A DNA stretch of 64,000 nucleotides from Panaeolus papilionaceus (GCA_015501605.1 JADNRZ010000019.1:744001-808000), one strand, 5' to 3'. Positions 22,989 through 36,541 are shown, counted from the first letter of the stretch. Notes: generated from the sequence alone by a model not told the origin. Translations and numbers: made by a program.

Positions 22989-25319
22989 TCACCTCCTATA
23001 CCTAGCATCCCTAATCTCACTCTTGCCCTTCAAAGCAGCTTTCTTTCTCAGCCTCTCCTCTTCCTTCGCTTTCGCCCCTCTCGCTCGTGGATCAATAACT
23101 TCGTAATCCCTCTCAGCCTTTGCCGTCTCTTCATTATTATCCTTCGGGAAATGAAGTGCATGGGACATGAAATCCACATCGTCGTCTACTTCCACGCCTT
23201 CTTCATCCTCTTTCCTTTGTTCATCTCCCTCTTCTCCCTGACCTCGGTCCGGCGCATCATCCACAGCCATACTGGTCTGAAGTTTCCCCCTGAAGCTCAT
23301 CATAGCCTCCAATACATCACTCTCATCCTTCTTCTTCCCTTTCTTACTATGTAGCCCTCTCCCTTTCGAATACTTCGCCAGTTCCTCGCTAAGGTAAGAT
23401 TTCTTGACTTTCTTCCTTGCAGAGGCATCATCGGAGTCAGAATCATTCCCACTCCTTTTCTTTTCGAGTTTGCGGATTTCAGCTTCCATCTTCTCGATTT
23501 TGGTTTTGCGGGCGTTTCTGTCATAGAATAATGAATGAATAAAGTGGAATAGCCCACCAAGATAATGGCTTACTCTCCAGCCTCGCGCTCCTTCGCGTGC
23601 TTCTCCCTAATTTTGGTGATATCTTCCTCCTTTTCGTCTCTTTTCTTTGAAGCCTTCCAGAGAGATATAAGCACAAAATATCTCCTGCAAGAATGTGATA
23701 AACGTACCTTCACTTCAGAAGGCTCTGGCGTCTTCTGCTTCTCCTTTGGCGTCTTGCTCTTCGAACTCGACGCTGGCTGGGTCACAAAATCAGGTATAGG
23801 TATTGAAGAAGATTTCTTCTTTGGCGCAACCACTAAGTGCCATTCTCAGGATCAATAATTTACGGTCAACACCGAGGTTAAAACTCACAATCAGGCCTAT
23901 AAATGGGCTTCTTCTCCAACATAGGAACATCACCGTCTTCACCTCCGTCTTCGTCTTCCCCGAAACTCAGAAGCTTCACGTTCCTATTTTTATCAATAAT
24001 ATCATTAAGGATGCATCCATTAAACAGTTATTCGTCACACTCACTTTTTAGCCCCCCTTCTTCTGATCTCCTCTTCCCTCTCCCTCTGAGCTTCCTCCCT
24101 AGCTTTCTGTTGCACTCTTCTCTCGGCGGCCGTGATACGGGGAACAATGTCGTCAAATGGGTTATCCACGATGCGGATAGATTTGATTTTAGGTGGGCTA
24201 TTAACGCAGAGGTGATCAGAATGTAATCTTTCGTGTGTAACAGGCAGACTTACTAAACAGGTCGCCCTTCTTTGTCAATCTCCATCTCTCCAATCTTCAT
24301 CACATCTGCAGGAACGATTAAAACGATGCACAAGATATCGGGCGACCTCTCATAACGCACTGAACACAGTATCACCAACACATCGTCCGAACAACGTATG
24401 TTTGCCGTGTAGCTCGTCAGCTCTGTCTGTTAATTAGATAGTATCGTCAATTCAGTCTCACGACAAATATAAAGATAGGACACACCTAGTGTGATGAAAA
24501 ATTGTGAATCATTGGAATTTTTGGTTCCATTATTCGCCATGCCCACAATCCCTCTGTGGGCATATCGCAGTCGAGGGTGAATCTCGTCTTCAAACGGTTC
24601 TGTATCAAGAGAATTGGTCAGCACACCGCGTAGTGAGAGGATTTGTATCCAGCTCCAGACAGAATAAATTGCCAGAGACCGCACGGGAGCAGAGCAGACA
24701 TACCGCCATAAAACGACTCTCCTCCCGCACCAGTGCCTGTTTTGTCTCCAGTTTGGACTAGAAAATTTGGTACGATACTATGGTGATCCAACGCCAATTA
24801 AACGTTTCAGTGGATGAGTATAAGCAAAGGGGAGGCGACGCGTTCGCAATGATGATCAGCAACCGCACAGAAGATGACAAGTAGGATTGACGTACCGATG
24901 GAAGATAACACCGTCATAGTAACCTATACATAGAATAGCGCCAGCATATGAGATAAATCTATTCTGCAACAGTAATAAAACTCACAAACCCTCCATGGCT
25001 AGTGCAAGGAAGTTGCGGCATGTTTTGGGTGTTTCCTATTCAAATGTGGGTGAGTTACATAGGCCACATTTTAGAGAAATCAAAGGGAATATAAGACAGG
25101 TAGACCTCAAAGGATAGATGTCCTTTAGATTAGAAGTAGCAAACTCCCGGAGCAGATTTACGGAATCAACCATACCAAGGCAACAATATGGTGAAATCGT
25201 AATGCAACGTATTCAATTGAGTAAACATGAAACCGAAAGCTCACCTTCGACCATAGCTCAATATCAATCTCCCCAACAGTGGTTTCTATGATAACCCTTC
25301 CATTCGTCGGCAATGCCAT
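22989..25319 (-). CDS. CWC27: Peptidyl-prolyl isomerase of the spliceosome, CWC27
   Basis: Starts MALPTNGRVIIETTVGEIDI at 25319. The cyclophilin-like domain is spread over several short exons: KTCRNFLALAMEG, YYDGVIFHR, IVPNFLVQTGDKTGTGAGG, HPRLRYAHRGIVGMANNG, SNDSQFFITL and DELHGKHTLFGRCVGDTVF. Then comes the CWC27-type linker PPKIKSIRIVDNPFDDIVPR and a long charged, coiled-coil-rich C-terminus (RKTKIEKMEAEIRKLEKK, SYLSEELAKYSKGRG) ending SEIRDARYRR at 22989. Family members are components of the activated spliceosome (NineTeen-related Cwc group). The motif order and the C-terminal block separate it from simple cyclophilins. No breaks were seen. Confidence 0.92.
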
Positions 25320-26538
25320 TGTAGTAATAAACCAAGCACTTGAGCTTTAATAGTGTAAAATGCGTGAATGGATGGAACGTTTGCTCGTAAATTTCTTGTC
25401 AAAATCGGGTCACGTAAACAACTCAAAGGCTAAAATTGCAAGTTTCTGAAATCAATGATAAATCCAGTCCAGACAATTGGTTGACCAGAGCTGAGAGATT
25501 TCAGAACGAGCTTGCAGTCGACCGTCGACGGGTTCGGGGTGACCGGTGAGTGGTTATGGTGAACTTGGAAGGAAGTATTTCCTTTTTGGGGTTCATAATG
25601 AAAGAAGATCAGATCACGGGACGAGTTCGTCCCCTATTCTCGAGGCTCGAATTCTGTTCTCGATCCTCTATCGGTTTATGTAGACTGACAGGACTCATAT
25701 CTCCTTTATGTAGCGTAGCTAAGTAGCCTCAGTACCTTTCAATTATTCTCGTCATATGCCTTGGCCTACCCCGGTCTTCTAGAATTACACGCAAGGAATC
25801 AGTTGTGGATGGGATCATTGCGATGGCTAACGCCAGCGACGTACATGGGAAAATCTCCCACTAGTGATGACCAGCACCCTCGACGTCGTTACAACAACTA
25901 CTTGCTCTTGAAGTTGCTAGCTAGCATTCATGGACTCGACTCGCTTCTTGCCAAGCAACGACACATGCTACTCTCAAGCTTCCCTCCGAGTCCTCTGAGT
26001 CAGTAATTAGGCCAATTGACATCCGAGTCTAAGTACTTTTGAACTGATAAATTGAACAGCTTGCGACGCGTTCTTGGTATATATGGACAGCAGCCGATAC
26101 CAACAGGGCAAGTGGGTCCACAGAAGTGAGCAACCGTATGTGTATGAGTACTGTCATGTGGTCGAAGCCTGCCTAAAGTTTAAGGCTGAGATATGTTGGC
26201 AAAGCAACGGCGTGGTTTTAATTTAATGGGTTTTTGCAAGTTATGCGGCACAAAGATGGAAAACGATGCAAGGGTTGCAACCTCGTGTGGGTGCGTGGAC
26301 GAGTTCTGCTTCTGAGGTGCTCAAAAATCCTTTAAAAACAATGCGTATGCCCCGTCAAAATCATGGTGTCCTTCTAGCACCTGGACACTTGATCATTCCT
26401 TTCGTTCGCTTCGTCGTTCTTTCTGACCAGGCGTCCCCTTGAGTCCGAGACTCTCTGCTCGTTGGAGTTTGCCTAGTCAACATTTCTTCTTGTCAAGACA
26501 CCTACGTTTTGCATCTGGCCAAAACTGATCTTTGAAAA
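25320..26538. promoter_or_regulatory. Divergent intergenic region, CWC27 / secreted protein
   Basis: About 1.2 kb separating two outward-facing start codons. No ORF here looks real, and I see no repeats or TIRs. Confidence 0.4.
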
Positions 26539-29113
26539 ATGTTTATCATTAGAGCATACTTCTATATCATCTTCGTATTCTTCATCGCAACCTTCCGCTA
26601 TGACTGGCAAGCCTATGGGCGCGAAAATATTTTGGAGCGGGCTGGAAAACCTGTATTCATATCGCGTCGACGCATCGGTCAAACGGAGCCCGCATTCTTG
26701 CACCGCCTCCGCAAACTATGCTCAGATGATGACATCTGCAAAAAGCTGGCTGAAAGCGCCATATCCTCTCTCTTGGGTCTCGAACCGGAATGCTCTCAAC
26801 AGGACGTGGCGGATGACATCATCGGTAACTCGCACTACTAGGCGTTCTCTTGGTCTTCTTGCTGATGTTATCGAATTAGACGCTAGTCGTCGATTCGATC
26901 CTACGACCCAAGCTGCTATGATCGGTGTAGCAATTGAATTTCGCCAGCTGGAGAAAAACACGCCACCTGTAAGCACGCTATTTCATCACCGTTCTCAAGT
27001 TCTCTCTAAAGAATATGATCTCTACCTCTCTCGACAGGACAATTCGACAAACCCTCCCTCACTCCTCAATTCCGTTTACTGCCAAAGAGTGCCTAGGAAC
27101 CGGGAGCTCTACCGTCTTGTCCAAGCCCAAGACCCTGCTAATGACCCTAATCTGTTTTTTGATCCCGCACTGAAAGCCACCATCGTCAAGGGATCACAAC
27201 CCAATACTGTTCCTTTTGGGCAGAATGAGAGCCAGCAGTACGTACTTACATATTCTTTGTCGCCGAACGTGTTGCGACTCAAAAACGGCGTCATTTCAGA
27301 TTCCCCGCCACCATCAATCATGTAGAAAAGCGAAGGAACTCCAGGAACTCCAAGAAACAACAAAAGTCCTTGGACAATTGCGGCGTATGTTTTAGCCTTT
27401 GAAGTATTTGTTGAAAGTAGTGCTACGGCTTACATCTTTCTGGCTCTCAGATAGTTGTGAGAGTAAAAGTAACCGGATCGCCGGTCGCTATACCATCAGG
27501 AGCAGTTGTCGTCACTTATGGAAATCGCGCTTCAACAACTCCCTCGCCAATCCCCAGTTCAAACCCAACACTGCCTAACAATGCCAATTTTGGCGAGTGC
27601 TCTGTTCCAAAGATTGAATTTGGACCTGGCTATGACAGTCGACGCGAAACAAGTTTCCGACCTGCCGACCGAAGTAACTCGCCGTTTTTCGTTCATGAAT
27701 AACCTGCTCAACGATAGACATCTTTTAGACTCTTTCGACCATGAATCTTCTCAGGATATATCAATTATCACTCGTAAGTCCTATGCGACTTCATGTTTTG
27801 ATGCTTCTCCATCTTTCCGACAGAATTCATTTGTGACACCTTGACCAATTCTTGCGGAGCAAATCAGATAGCTAAGAATCTTTGCAGCGAGGCTAGCCAG
27901 ACATCTTTGACTGCTCCTGATCGAACTGGAAGTCAAGCAGATGTTTTCAACGGCCGATTCGGCATTTTAACGGTTGGCCATCTTCTATACGAAACGCATG
28001 TGTCTCACAAAAGTTACCTGTGTAGAACTTTACCAATGTCTTAGTTCTAGACGACCAAGGGAACGTCATTTCCTCCAGCACTGCTGCGAGTTCTTCTTCC
28101 TCAACCTCGGCTGCTTCAACGAGCTCAATATCGACTGCCTCCCCCACAGCTGTGGCTGGTGGGTCGAACAATGGTGGCATCAGTCCTGGTGGTAGCAGCA
28201 ACGGCCTAGGGAATTTCGGCAATTGTCGTTTGCCCAAGATCGACTGGGGTCCGGGATTCGACAGCACTTTCCAAACGACGTTCCGTGGTGAGCAAGCTTG
28301 ATGTGAAAACTAATGAATAAAGTCTGATGATGGTGTCCAGCGGACGGTGGTACACAAACCTCGAGGAACATCAATGTTATCGCTGATGCAGTCTGCAGCG
28401 ATGTAGCTGGTGTCTGTGGGGGTGATGCGACTGCGATAGAAACATGTGAACGAGCACAAGCAGCAGCAGCATCAGAGCCTAATTTTGGTGGAGCGCAAGC
28501 TGATGCTTTCAACGCTGTCTTCGGTATCAGTACCGTATGTCGGTTCTTAAGTGTAAAAGGGTCTACCACTAACCTTTATTCCTACTCCTAGCTTTTTTCC
28601 AGCATACCTCCTACTGACACACAAGGCAGACCCATCACTCCAGGTTCCGCTGCTCCGCCTGTCGTGAACAACAATGCTAGCCGTCCTCGCCCTTCTGCTG
28701 TTAGAAGTAGTGGAGATGGTGGTGTCGTTGTCGTCTCATCGTCCAGCAGCCGTAGGAGCATTGTCACCCCAACGAATACGCGTGGTGTAACTACGGCCAC
28801 GAATGCCAATCTGCAAGGCTTTACTGGAAACCTTGGCAATATTCCAGCACCAGCAGTTACCTCTATCGGAAACGGAAAATTCCAAGTCGAAGGAAATTCG
28901 GCCATCAACTCGCAGAGAGAGGCTATTATCCGTTCGTGGTGAGTGTTCCCCATCAACATCCTGACACAGTCCTCTAACCCACGGGCCTCTTTCTCAAGCA
29001 ACGTCCAACAAAACCTGTGCTCGAACGCTGCAAATGCTTCGAGACAACAAAACGGATTCACGGTTGAGGCTTGTGCTAACCAGGAACGTCAATGTCTTGC
29101 TCAAGCAGGCTAA
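26539..29113 (+). CDS. Secreted cysteine-rich protein with internal repeats
   Basis: Starts MFIIRAYFYIIFVFFIATFR at 26539, a strong signal-peptide-like segment, and ends QCLAQAG at 29113. Proposed introns include 26825-26879, 26969-27037, 27238-27299 and several later ones; all junctions keep frame. After an N-terminal region (VYCQRVPRNRELYRLVQAQD) come two copies of a ~90-aa module: FGECSVPKIEFGPGYDSR ... CGANQIAKNLC ... GSQADVFNGRFGI and FGNCRLPKIDWGPGFDST ... CGGDATAIETC ... GAQADAFNAVFGI. They are separated by a Ser/Gly linker. A third, different C-terminal module carries IPAPAVTSIGNGKFQVEG and GFTVEAC. It is probably extracellular or wall-associated. I know similar unnamed basidiomycete proteins; biochemical function unknown. 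Confidence 0.75.
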
Positions 29114-29147
29114 TTGCCTGCTCTTGTTGGTTCATCAGTATTTTCTC

Positions 29148-29398
29148 AATTTACTTTTTTGACTTGTGCAAGCATTAAAAAGCGGTAAAAAGCATAATAA
29201 AAGTATGAAAGTGGGAAAGCTGAGAAGCTAGGTCTGTCCGCCCAAAAAGTGAGGTATAATCTCTGGCCAAAAAAGTGAAAAAGCGAAGAAAAGTACATAG
29301 TATTATATATACAAAATTCCGTAGCTAATTTACTTTTTGTACTTTTCGACTTTTTAACTTGCCACAAGTCAAAAAGCGGTGAAAAGTAGAGAAGTAAA
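29148..29398. repeat. ~250 bp AT-rich MITE-like sequence
   Basis: The left end (CTTTTTTGACTTGTGCAAG near 29152-29172) matches the reverse complement of the right end (GCTTTTTGACTTGTGGCAAG, near 29360-29382). Both then continue into TTAAAAAG-type sequence, and TTTAC/GTAAA motifs bound both sides. The centre repeats short AAAAAGTGAAAAAGCG-like units. No coding potential. I could not settle the target duplication. Confidence 0.5.
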
Positions 29399-29764
29399 AC
29401 GGGAAATTCCTGATGTTCTTATGTTCGGAGAGAATATTTATCGATTGTAAAATATTTTTGAGTGCACTCGTTTGTAATTTATATACACTTAGTTAAACGA
29501 AGTTCCTTTTAAAGGGTGGCGACAGGAAGTATGACAGGCCCAGATAGTTTCCTCTCGTCGTATCCTGGGACCTGGATCGGCCATGCGTTATCTCGAACAC
29601 CCTTGCCAAACTAGACATCACGAATCATGAAGGTTTGCCTTTCCAAGTTGCGGTAATGAATATCATATCGGATGAGGGAAGAGAGTATTATATAACCAGT
29701 ATTGGGTAATCACGCCGAGGAACTATTTCTATGTATTGTCAGGATATATTTAAGCGCCCAGGAG

Positions 29765-31946
29765 TCAGGCAAAGACGAGTCCGAAATATTGTGCGAGCCC
29801 ATCTTTATCGGTAACCCGGGCACCGACAATACCATCTGGTCGTATAACTATAGCAAGTGGATGAGAAGGGTCGTCAACATGATAACCAGATGCCACATAT
29901 CCTCCCTTATCTTGAAGAACGATGTCGAAGTTATGGTCAGATCCCCTGCACGACGCGAGTTGATCAGACTGGGCGAGAATGCGTGCAACTTGGATTGTCC
30001 CACGCGGAAGCTTCTTGAGTTCATCAACCAATACAGCTAAGGAGTTGCCTTCTGTTCCAAAGCACAGAATAGTGTGCTGTGAAGGCGAAAGAACATCAAA
30101 CAATCTCGTTGTCTTCCCTTCCCTCGCGTTCAGCAGAGAAGGTGCATCAGGTGCCCTATCACCAGGTAGCGCTGCTGTCTCACTCTCTTGGTTGTAAGCC
30201 GGCCACCTCTTGAGCCCTTCAGGGGGCTGCGCACCCAGCACAATTGAGCTATCCCTGTAATTCACGCCCAATTGGAAGAGGTCAGTGCCCCTCGGCGTAT
30301 AAATGCCCTGTTCGGATTTGATGGTTTGCTCCATTAACTCTGTAGTTTTGTTCAGCATTGCCGCGATGACTGGAAGGCGCTCCTCGTCGAAGGTCTCTAA
30401 AAGCCTAGAGGATGCTTTCCCGTGATACACCAGGCTGAGCTTCCACCCTAGGTTGATCTGACATCGAATGAGTTATGTTCGTGGGGCGGCGAGAGGTTGG
30501 GACTTACTGCATCCTGGATGCTCGCATTCAGTCCCTGGGCATAAATGTTGAGGTTGAATGTATGAAATAACTGAAAGCCAGCTAATTACCTGTCCTCCGG
30601 CGGGGCTATGACAATGTGCCGCATCTACATATAAGATACGTGGGCATAAGTAACCATGTGGGAAGCGCATGGAGAGACACTGACCTCCAAGTACAATGAC
30701 TCTTTCGACCCTCATCTTCTGGACCATACGAATATTGGGACTGATGAATTGTGTCAGGCTCACATAAATTACGAATGCTCAGCTGAGTGACCTACGTCCA
30801 GATGGCAGATGATAGCAGATCTCCAAACTCGATATCACGACGCTTCGATATGCTGTAAAACGTTTCGAGGATCTTTTCTCTCGAGTTGTGGATGTTGTCT
30901 ACATCCAGATCCGACCCTGAGAAGAGGATCCAAAGTACATCGTCCTGTCCCGATGGTCGGGAGAAGACACTGGTAAACATCATCATTCTCTAAGCCGTGA
31001 AAGTCATTGAGCAAAAGATCCACCTACAATCCTTTAGATCGATCGCCCCAACTTTCAATAAACTGGAATGACAGGTTTCAAGGCTGTAGTCAGTCGAGAT
31101 ACCCCGCTATAGGTGAATAAGGAACAAACCTCTCTGCGAGGTCCCTTGACCTTTATGTCACAAAACAGCATTCTTTGCTCGACTTTCGTTTCCCCTAAAA
31201 ACTGGAGACCAAGCGTTTTGCGCACGATGCTATGGGCACCGTCTGTCCCTACAAGCCAAGGGGTTTCGATGGTCTCTAAAGATGTCTTGTCATGACTGTG
31301 GTGGGTGAGTGTTGCTTGGACGCCACTCTCGGTCTGAGAAAAGGTTTGAAGCTCTGTGCCGTGCTCAACGATGGTACCGAGCTCTTCGAGAGTATCTCGA
31401 AGAATCCGTTCGTGGTGGTTTTGTCCAAGCATGACATAGTTGCCCTTTCGTCATTTTAGATTAGCCTGAAGACTCTTTCCAATTCTTACATCACGACATA
31501 CCAGTGGGGTGTGAGCAGTTGGTTCTTTGTTCGGCATCAGATCAAATGTTTTGAGCGGGGTGATTCCATCTTCGGGGTCATAGAATCGACAAAGAGGGAC
31601 AGGGATAGCAGCCTGAAGAATCTTTGGTGCAGTTCCCAAGATATGATGGAGTTCGATAGTCCTTGGCTACATCGTTCGACGCAGTGAGATTCAATAAATC
31701 AGAGGCCATGCAGGAAACCTTACTGATATACCACTTCCCCGCTCACCACGTTGCGGGGTAGGTAATTTGTCGATGATACGAACTGGGATACCGTTCTTTC
31801 TGAGCATTATCGCAAGGACAAGCCCTGTTGGGCCAGCACCGGACTGCATCATCAATCAAGTTTGTACAGTTCAGTGGATTTAAATTTAAGATGAGTATGA
31901 TAGTTTCAGAACGCACGATTAATACGGGACCCTGATTGATAGTCAT
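29765..31946 (-). CDS. FAD-dependent monooxygenase, phenol 2-monooxygenase type
   Basis: Starts MTINQGPVLI at 31946. The first intron interrupts the Rossmann motif, restored as SGAGPTGLVLAIMLRKNG (FAD ADP binding). Further exons give IPVRIIDKLPTPQRGERGSG, PRTIELHHILG, YVMLGQNHHERILRDTLEE, the DG motif WLVGTDGAHSIVRKTLGL, SGSDLDVDNIHNSREKIL and the second FAD motif GDAAHCHSPAGGQGLNASIQ. The C-terminal part (APSLLNAREGKTTRLFDVLS to AQYFGLVFA) matches the thioredoxin-like dimerisation domain of phenol hydroxylases. It would hydroxylate an aromatic substrate using NAD(P)H and O2; the substrate is unknown. The frame appears intact after splicing, although the junction near 31020 is less certain. 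Confidence 0.87.
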
Positions 31947-32747
31947 TGAGCTATGCTGTAGTCGGAGGAGGAGGGTTTTCTGCAAGTAAGGAATCAGAGG
32001 TGGACGCGACTTCGGTTTTATACTGAAAGTTTATGACTCAGGCTCGAACATGATGAAAAGAAGTGGATATGAATGGTGAACGCGTCGAGCCGGCAGTAGT
32101 TACGTGAACATCCCGTTGATCAGTATCTCTCGAGTTTCGATCATCTTTGAAGGCCGGTCGGAAGGATGTTTCGTGTTCACCCAGGAAAGCTGTCCCGACG
32201 TGGCCGCTCGGCGCTTCATCCATGTTCATGAGCTATTTTTAGGTCAACATACTGAAGACAGAATCATTAGGGTCGAAGTTGAATATTACAAAGGTTAATG
32301 ACGCTCCGCAGTCTATGGGAACCGTGCTTACGGATAATACGATGCGTGGACAAGTTGGGATGGAAGATGCGAACCCAAGCGGACATTTCTTGGGGGTTGT
32401 ATGTCAAGGTGGTCAGTCATATGACAAAATTGATGAATAATAATATGCAGAAAACGGCGAACATTAAACAAGCACAAGTGTCCATGACGGTGATAAGGAG
32501 AGTAGAAAATAAGGGAAAGTAATGACAATGAAGATTGAGGCCATTGATATGCACGGTGACAACGAAATTATATCGTTAGTGTAGAGAAAAAACAAGAACA
32601 CGCAAGATAAAATGCGCACTATAAAAATATACAAATCTCTAGATAAGTTAGATAATAAATACAATGAATAAAACGAGTGACTATAGGGGCACTATACTGG
32701 TTCCTGATGAAAGAAAGACAAACGAAGGGAAATGAAGACCATCCGCC
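31947..32747. other. Intergenic region
   Basis: About 800 bp containing the monooxygenase promoter and the 3' end of the methyltransferase gene. No gene or repeat was recognised. Confidence 0.4.
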
Positions 32748-35700
32748 TTAGAAGGTGTTGGTACTGGTGGAGATCATGCTCTCATCCAGCTTGATCGCTT
32801 CGAAGATCCTGAATGTACGGATGTGCGGCATCTGGCTCCCGGGGCTGTAAACCGAATGTGATAGGTTGGATGGGGTGCAGCGCCTCATCATTGTTGAAGC
32901 CGGACTCGCAGGAACAGTTGGTGAAGTGGGAGACCTCGGTGCCGGGAAAGTCAGGCCCAACATATCTTCGTCTGAGAACATAGACTGAGGGGTGGAGGAA
33001 CGGTCTCGCGGTGCATCCCCATGCCACGCGAAGCGCTGTCGGAATTCACTATAAATAACATTTTTGAATCAGCCTTTGTCGCCTCGGTAGGAAAGATACG
33101 ACGTATTAAATTTTATTAAAATAGACTCACCTTTGGATTTCCCACATATCCTCCAGATTAGCAGAGGACACGGATTCGGACATAGAATGCCGTGGATTCG
33201 GCCTCGCTGAATCGTTTTCAGTGGATCCGTCGGTGTCTGGTGCTGGTGGGGGGTTCAGGCGATGTTTGAGGAATCTGCAACAACAAGGTGTGTCAATTAA
33301 TGAATAGCAGGTGAGGGATTGGAGTAACATACCCCTCGTATTCCCAGAGAGCATCCTGGACAGATTCTTCGTCGATTTCTTCGTCGTCCGTAGCCTCCAT
33401 AGCATGTTCAATGAGTATTTTTTTGCATGACAGGAGCACGCGGAAATGCTTTGACGAGTGAATCTCAATCTCCCAGGGGTCCATAGGAATAAACGTCGAC
33501 GGCTCAAGGACAAGTCCTGGCGAGCGGATAGCAGTCAAAGAAGCAGGCGGTCGCATATGTCCAAAAGTAAACATAGGATCGCTGGGGCTCATTCGCTCCG
33601 CGTTCTCTGATGGTGGTGCCAATGATAGACGCATAGTTCTCACCTCCCGCGCGTGTCCAAAGACCTGCCTCATCAACTCTAAGATGAACTCCGTGGGATT
33701 CCTGCTAACGCCAAACTTATGTGAGAGCATGTGGTCGAAAAGAGATTCCAAATCCTCCGAAGTTGCGTGCGCACGATTCCATGACTGCAGGTCTGGCCCA
33801 GGGGAGCTGGCTGGAGCCATATTGTGCGACAACCTGCTGTTTCGGCGAGCTTGGCGAACGTTGGGTGCTGGCTGAGGTGTTGCCAATGGCCTTGATTGGG
33901 AATATCCGTCTTGCTCATGAATCGTTGCTGTGTCATCAACCTCGCTCTCTTCTTCCAGTCCATAGAGCGCGTAGACGTCGTCGTCGGACGCGGGGTTATC
34001 GTCGGGAAGTCCCAGGCCAGGGTTTGTCATCTCAGCGTCATAGACGCTGAAGGTCGAAAAAGAGGACGAGGGAATGGTAATATCCAGCCGCGGGGCAACG
34101 CTAATGGTCGATCCAGAGATAGGGTCCACCACTGATGAATCCGTTTGTCCGTATGGAAAGAAGATTTCATCGTCAATGAGCTCTAAACGCCCACCCACCA
34201 TCAACACCCGACAGACTTCCTGAAGGACAAACACCCAAGAGTCTGTTGTAATACACAGCGCAAGACATGACATTCTGATGAGATCAAACGACCCATCACT
34301 AAATGGCAGTCGTTGTTTCAAGCTGTGAGATAAGGATGCGATGAGTTTCGGCTTTCAATAGAATAAATCACTGGAGGACCCACAAATTGCCTTGCACAAA
34401 CCGAATTGCGTCCGTGACATCCTGTTCAGCAGCCCAGGGAAGCAGACCTTCAGAAAGGTCCACCATGTCATAGCCCGTTACCCTAGTACCGTATCCCTTC
34501 CATGCGATGGCGGCATCAATAACCCAGTGCCTGTCGAAGGTTATACTTCAGTATTCAATTTAAATGAAGTCGAATGTAGGATTTCTCACCCCTGCCCACA
34601 CCCCAGATCCAGAACCGAGGACGGCGGATTGTTCCCATAATTATGAAAAGTAGGTGAACCTGTGGGATTCAGTCTGGCCAGAAGTTCACCAGTATGCCGA
34701 TCACTAAGCAGACAGAGAAGAGAAGGTAAGAATTAATGTCAGATAAGAAAATGAGCGGTATGAATCAAGACATACTTGTCCAGAAGAACGGGATCATAAG
34801 GATCCAGGGGGTAGCTGCCAATTCGAGACTTCATGCGGCATGCTCTTTGACGGCTTTCCATGTGCATTGCGGCCTGTGCTTCTTGATACTGTTGCTGATG
34901 GTTTGAATCGGTGGGAGAAGGAACATGAGCAGATGGATCGTCCTCGCTAGATGTCGAGAGACTAGAAGACGGTGCATCACTTGGACCGGGTGTGATTGAA
35001 GAGCTTGTACTTGCGATGGGCGGTTTGGATTTCCTCTTGAGCAATCCTAAAAATTTAGTCTTTTTCTCGCCCGTTTCCGCGTAATTTCCGGATACTTCGC
35101 GTTTCTGTCTTTTCTCGATGGACTTGGGCGCCTTAGATGGTTGGGCTCGTGAGCGGGACGATGGAAATACGAAAGCCGGTGGTCCAGCGGGGGTGGACCT
35201 CGAAGAAGAAGTGCTTTGGGATGCCTCAGAGTCGACATGTGTGGTTGATCCGCCTTCGGGATGTTGCCCAACAGGATCAGACGTGCTAAAAGAGACCTTT
35301 CTGCCCGCAGGTCCGCTACCCTGAGAAACTGCAGCTATATCGGCTGAATGTGTTGAGGAACCAGATTGTATGGCGGGGACGAACTCTCCCAGCGGGCTCG
35401 GATTCTTCGCTCGTGACTGGCTACGATTAGAGACGTTGACCTTAGGACTGCCTGTCTTCTTGGATACTTTGGGCCTCGCAGTAGATCGTGAACCCGGGAA
35501 TACGAAAGCACCGCCTGAGGTTTCTGGGCCTCTTCCAATTGAGTGGGTAGATGAGCCAGAAGAGCCGGAGTGAACGGATGGTGTTCTGAGGCGATGAGGC
35601 GGTTGATATGTGGGGGTCGCAGATTTAATACTGGAAGATGAGGGGGCGGAGGAACTGGACCGAGTCTCGTAATCACTCTGGTACCATGATCGGAGATCAG

Positions 35701-36541
35701 GATGAGACGGGTGCATTTCAACGCTAGGTGATTCAAGAGCACGGAGTGGTGACGGTGTGAGACGGGCATGGGACAAAGGAGGGGACGGGTAGACGGAGAT
35801 TTCACGGTTTGAGGGGGGTATAGGATATAGAGCAGCATCTTTGGTTATGACATGCAGATCGGGACGCAGCTGTGGAGTCGCGTATGGGATTGGAGGTCCA
35901 GAATAGGTATTGTACCCAGTGAAGTGCTCATTCAACAAGGAGGGCTGGAGAGTGATTGAGGAAGTGGACTGCAGGAACTGCGCTGGTGTTACACGATTAA
36001 GGGGCCGGTGTAGGAAAGGGGTCGGTCTTGAAGGGGGAGCTGGTGGAGGAAAAGAGGGAGGAACTGAAATATCGAGACTTAAGTTCTGAAGGTTAACATC
36101 ATGAGGCCCTGTAGATGGACGAGGTTGGGACAGGTGAGGAGGTGGAGGCTGATACGACGCCTCAATGTATGTTGCACCGGCCATTTCAAAAATTGCATGT
36201 TCTTGGTAACGAGAGTTTTCCAGCACTACGACGGGCGGGGTATAAAGACGATTGGAACCAGAACCACGACCATGGGGGGTTGGAGTCGTTGCTTGAACTG
36301 GAAATTGTTGAGGGCGAGAGTCAGCAGTGTACTGCAGTTGCTGGTTGGACGACTTGATGTTTTCCGCATCAGGAGGATTTAGTGGGGGTAGATGTGAGCT
36401 TTGAAGGGGTGGCGAGGGGTAGAACGCGGCTGCAGGTTTTGAAGACTTATTTTTGAAAAACAAGCCTTTTGAAGATAAGGGTGGACGAGACTCCTCCGTT
36501 GGGGCAAGACGGCGGCGACCTGCGGCTGTTCTGGATGACAT
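32748..36541 (-). CDS. SAM-dependent methyltransferase with long disordered N-terminus
   Basis: Starts MSSRTAAGRRRLAPTEESRP at 36541. The first ~590 aa are low-complexity (Ser/Pro-rich, with basic patches such as SKKTGSPKVNVSNRSQSRAK). Then follow YPLDPYDPVLLDK and, in the next exons, motif I as VLDLGCGQGHW, TRVTGYDMVDLS for motif II, DGSFDLIRMSCLALCI, and a post-motif (VLQEVCRVLMVGGRLELIDD). A long C-terminal extension follows (ESLFDHMLSHKFGVSRNP; ALWEYEGFLKHRLNPPP; ending STSTNTF at 32748). The class I methyltransferase fold is clear. The substrate is unknown; similar fungal proteins are often described as regulators with methyltransferase-like domains, but I cannot assign one here. Confidence 0.83.

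Noticed and set aside
29765..36541. Secondary-metabolite cluster of monooxygenase, methyltransferase and P450 relics
   Set aside because: No backbone enzyme is present, the methyltransferase has a regulator-like architecture, and the P450s are dead and 15 kb away.
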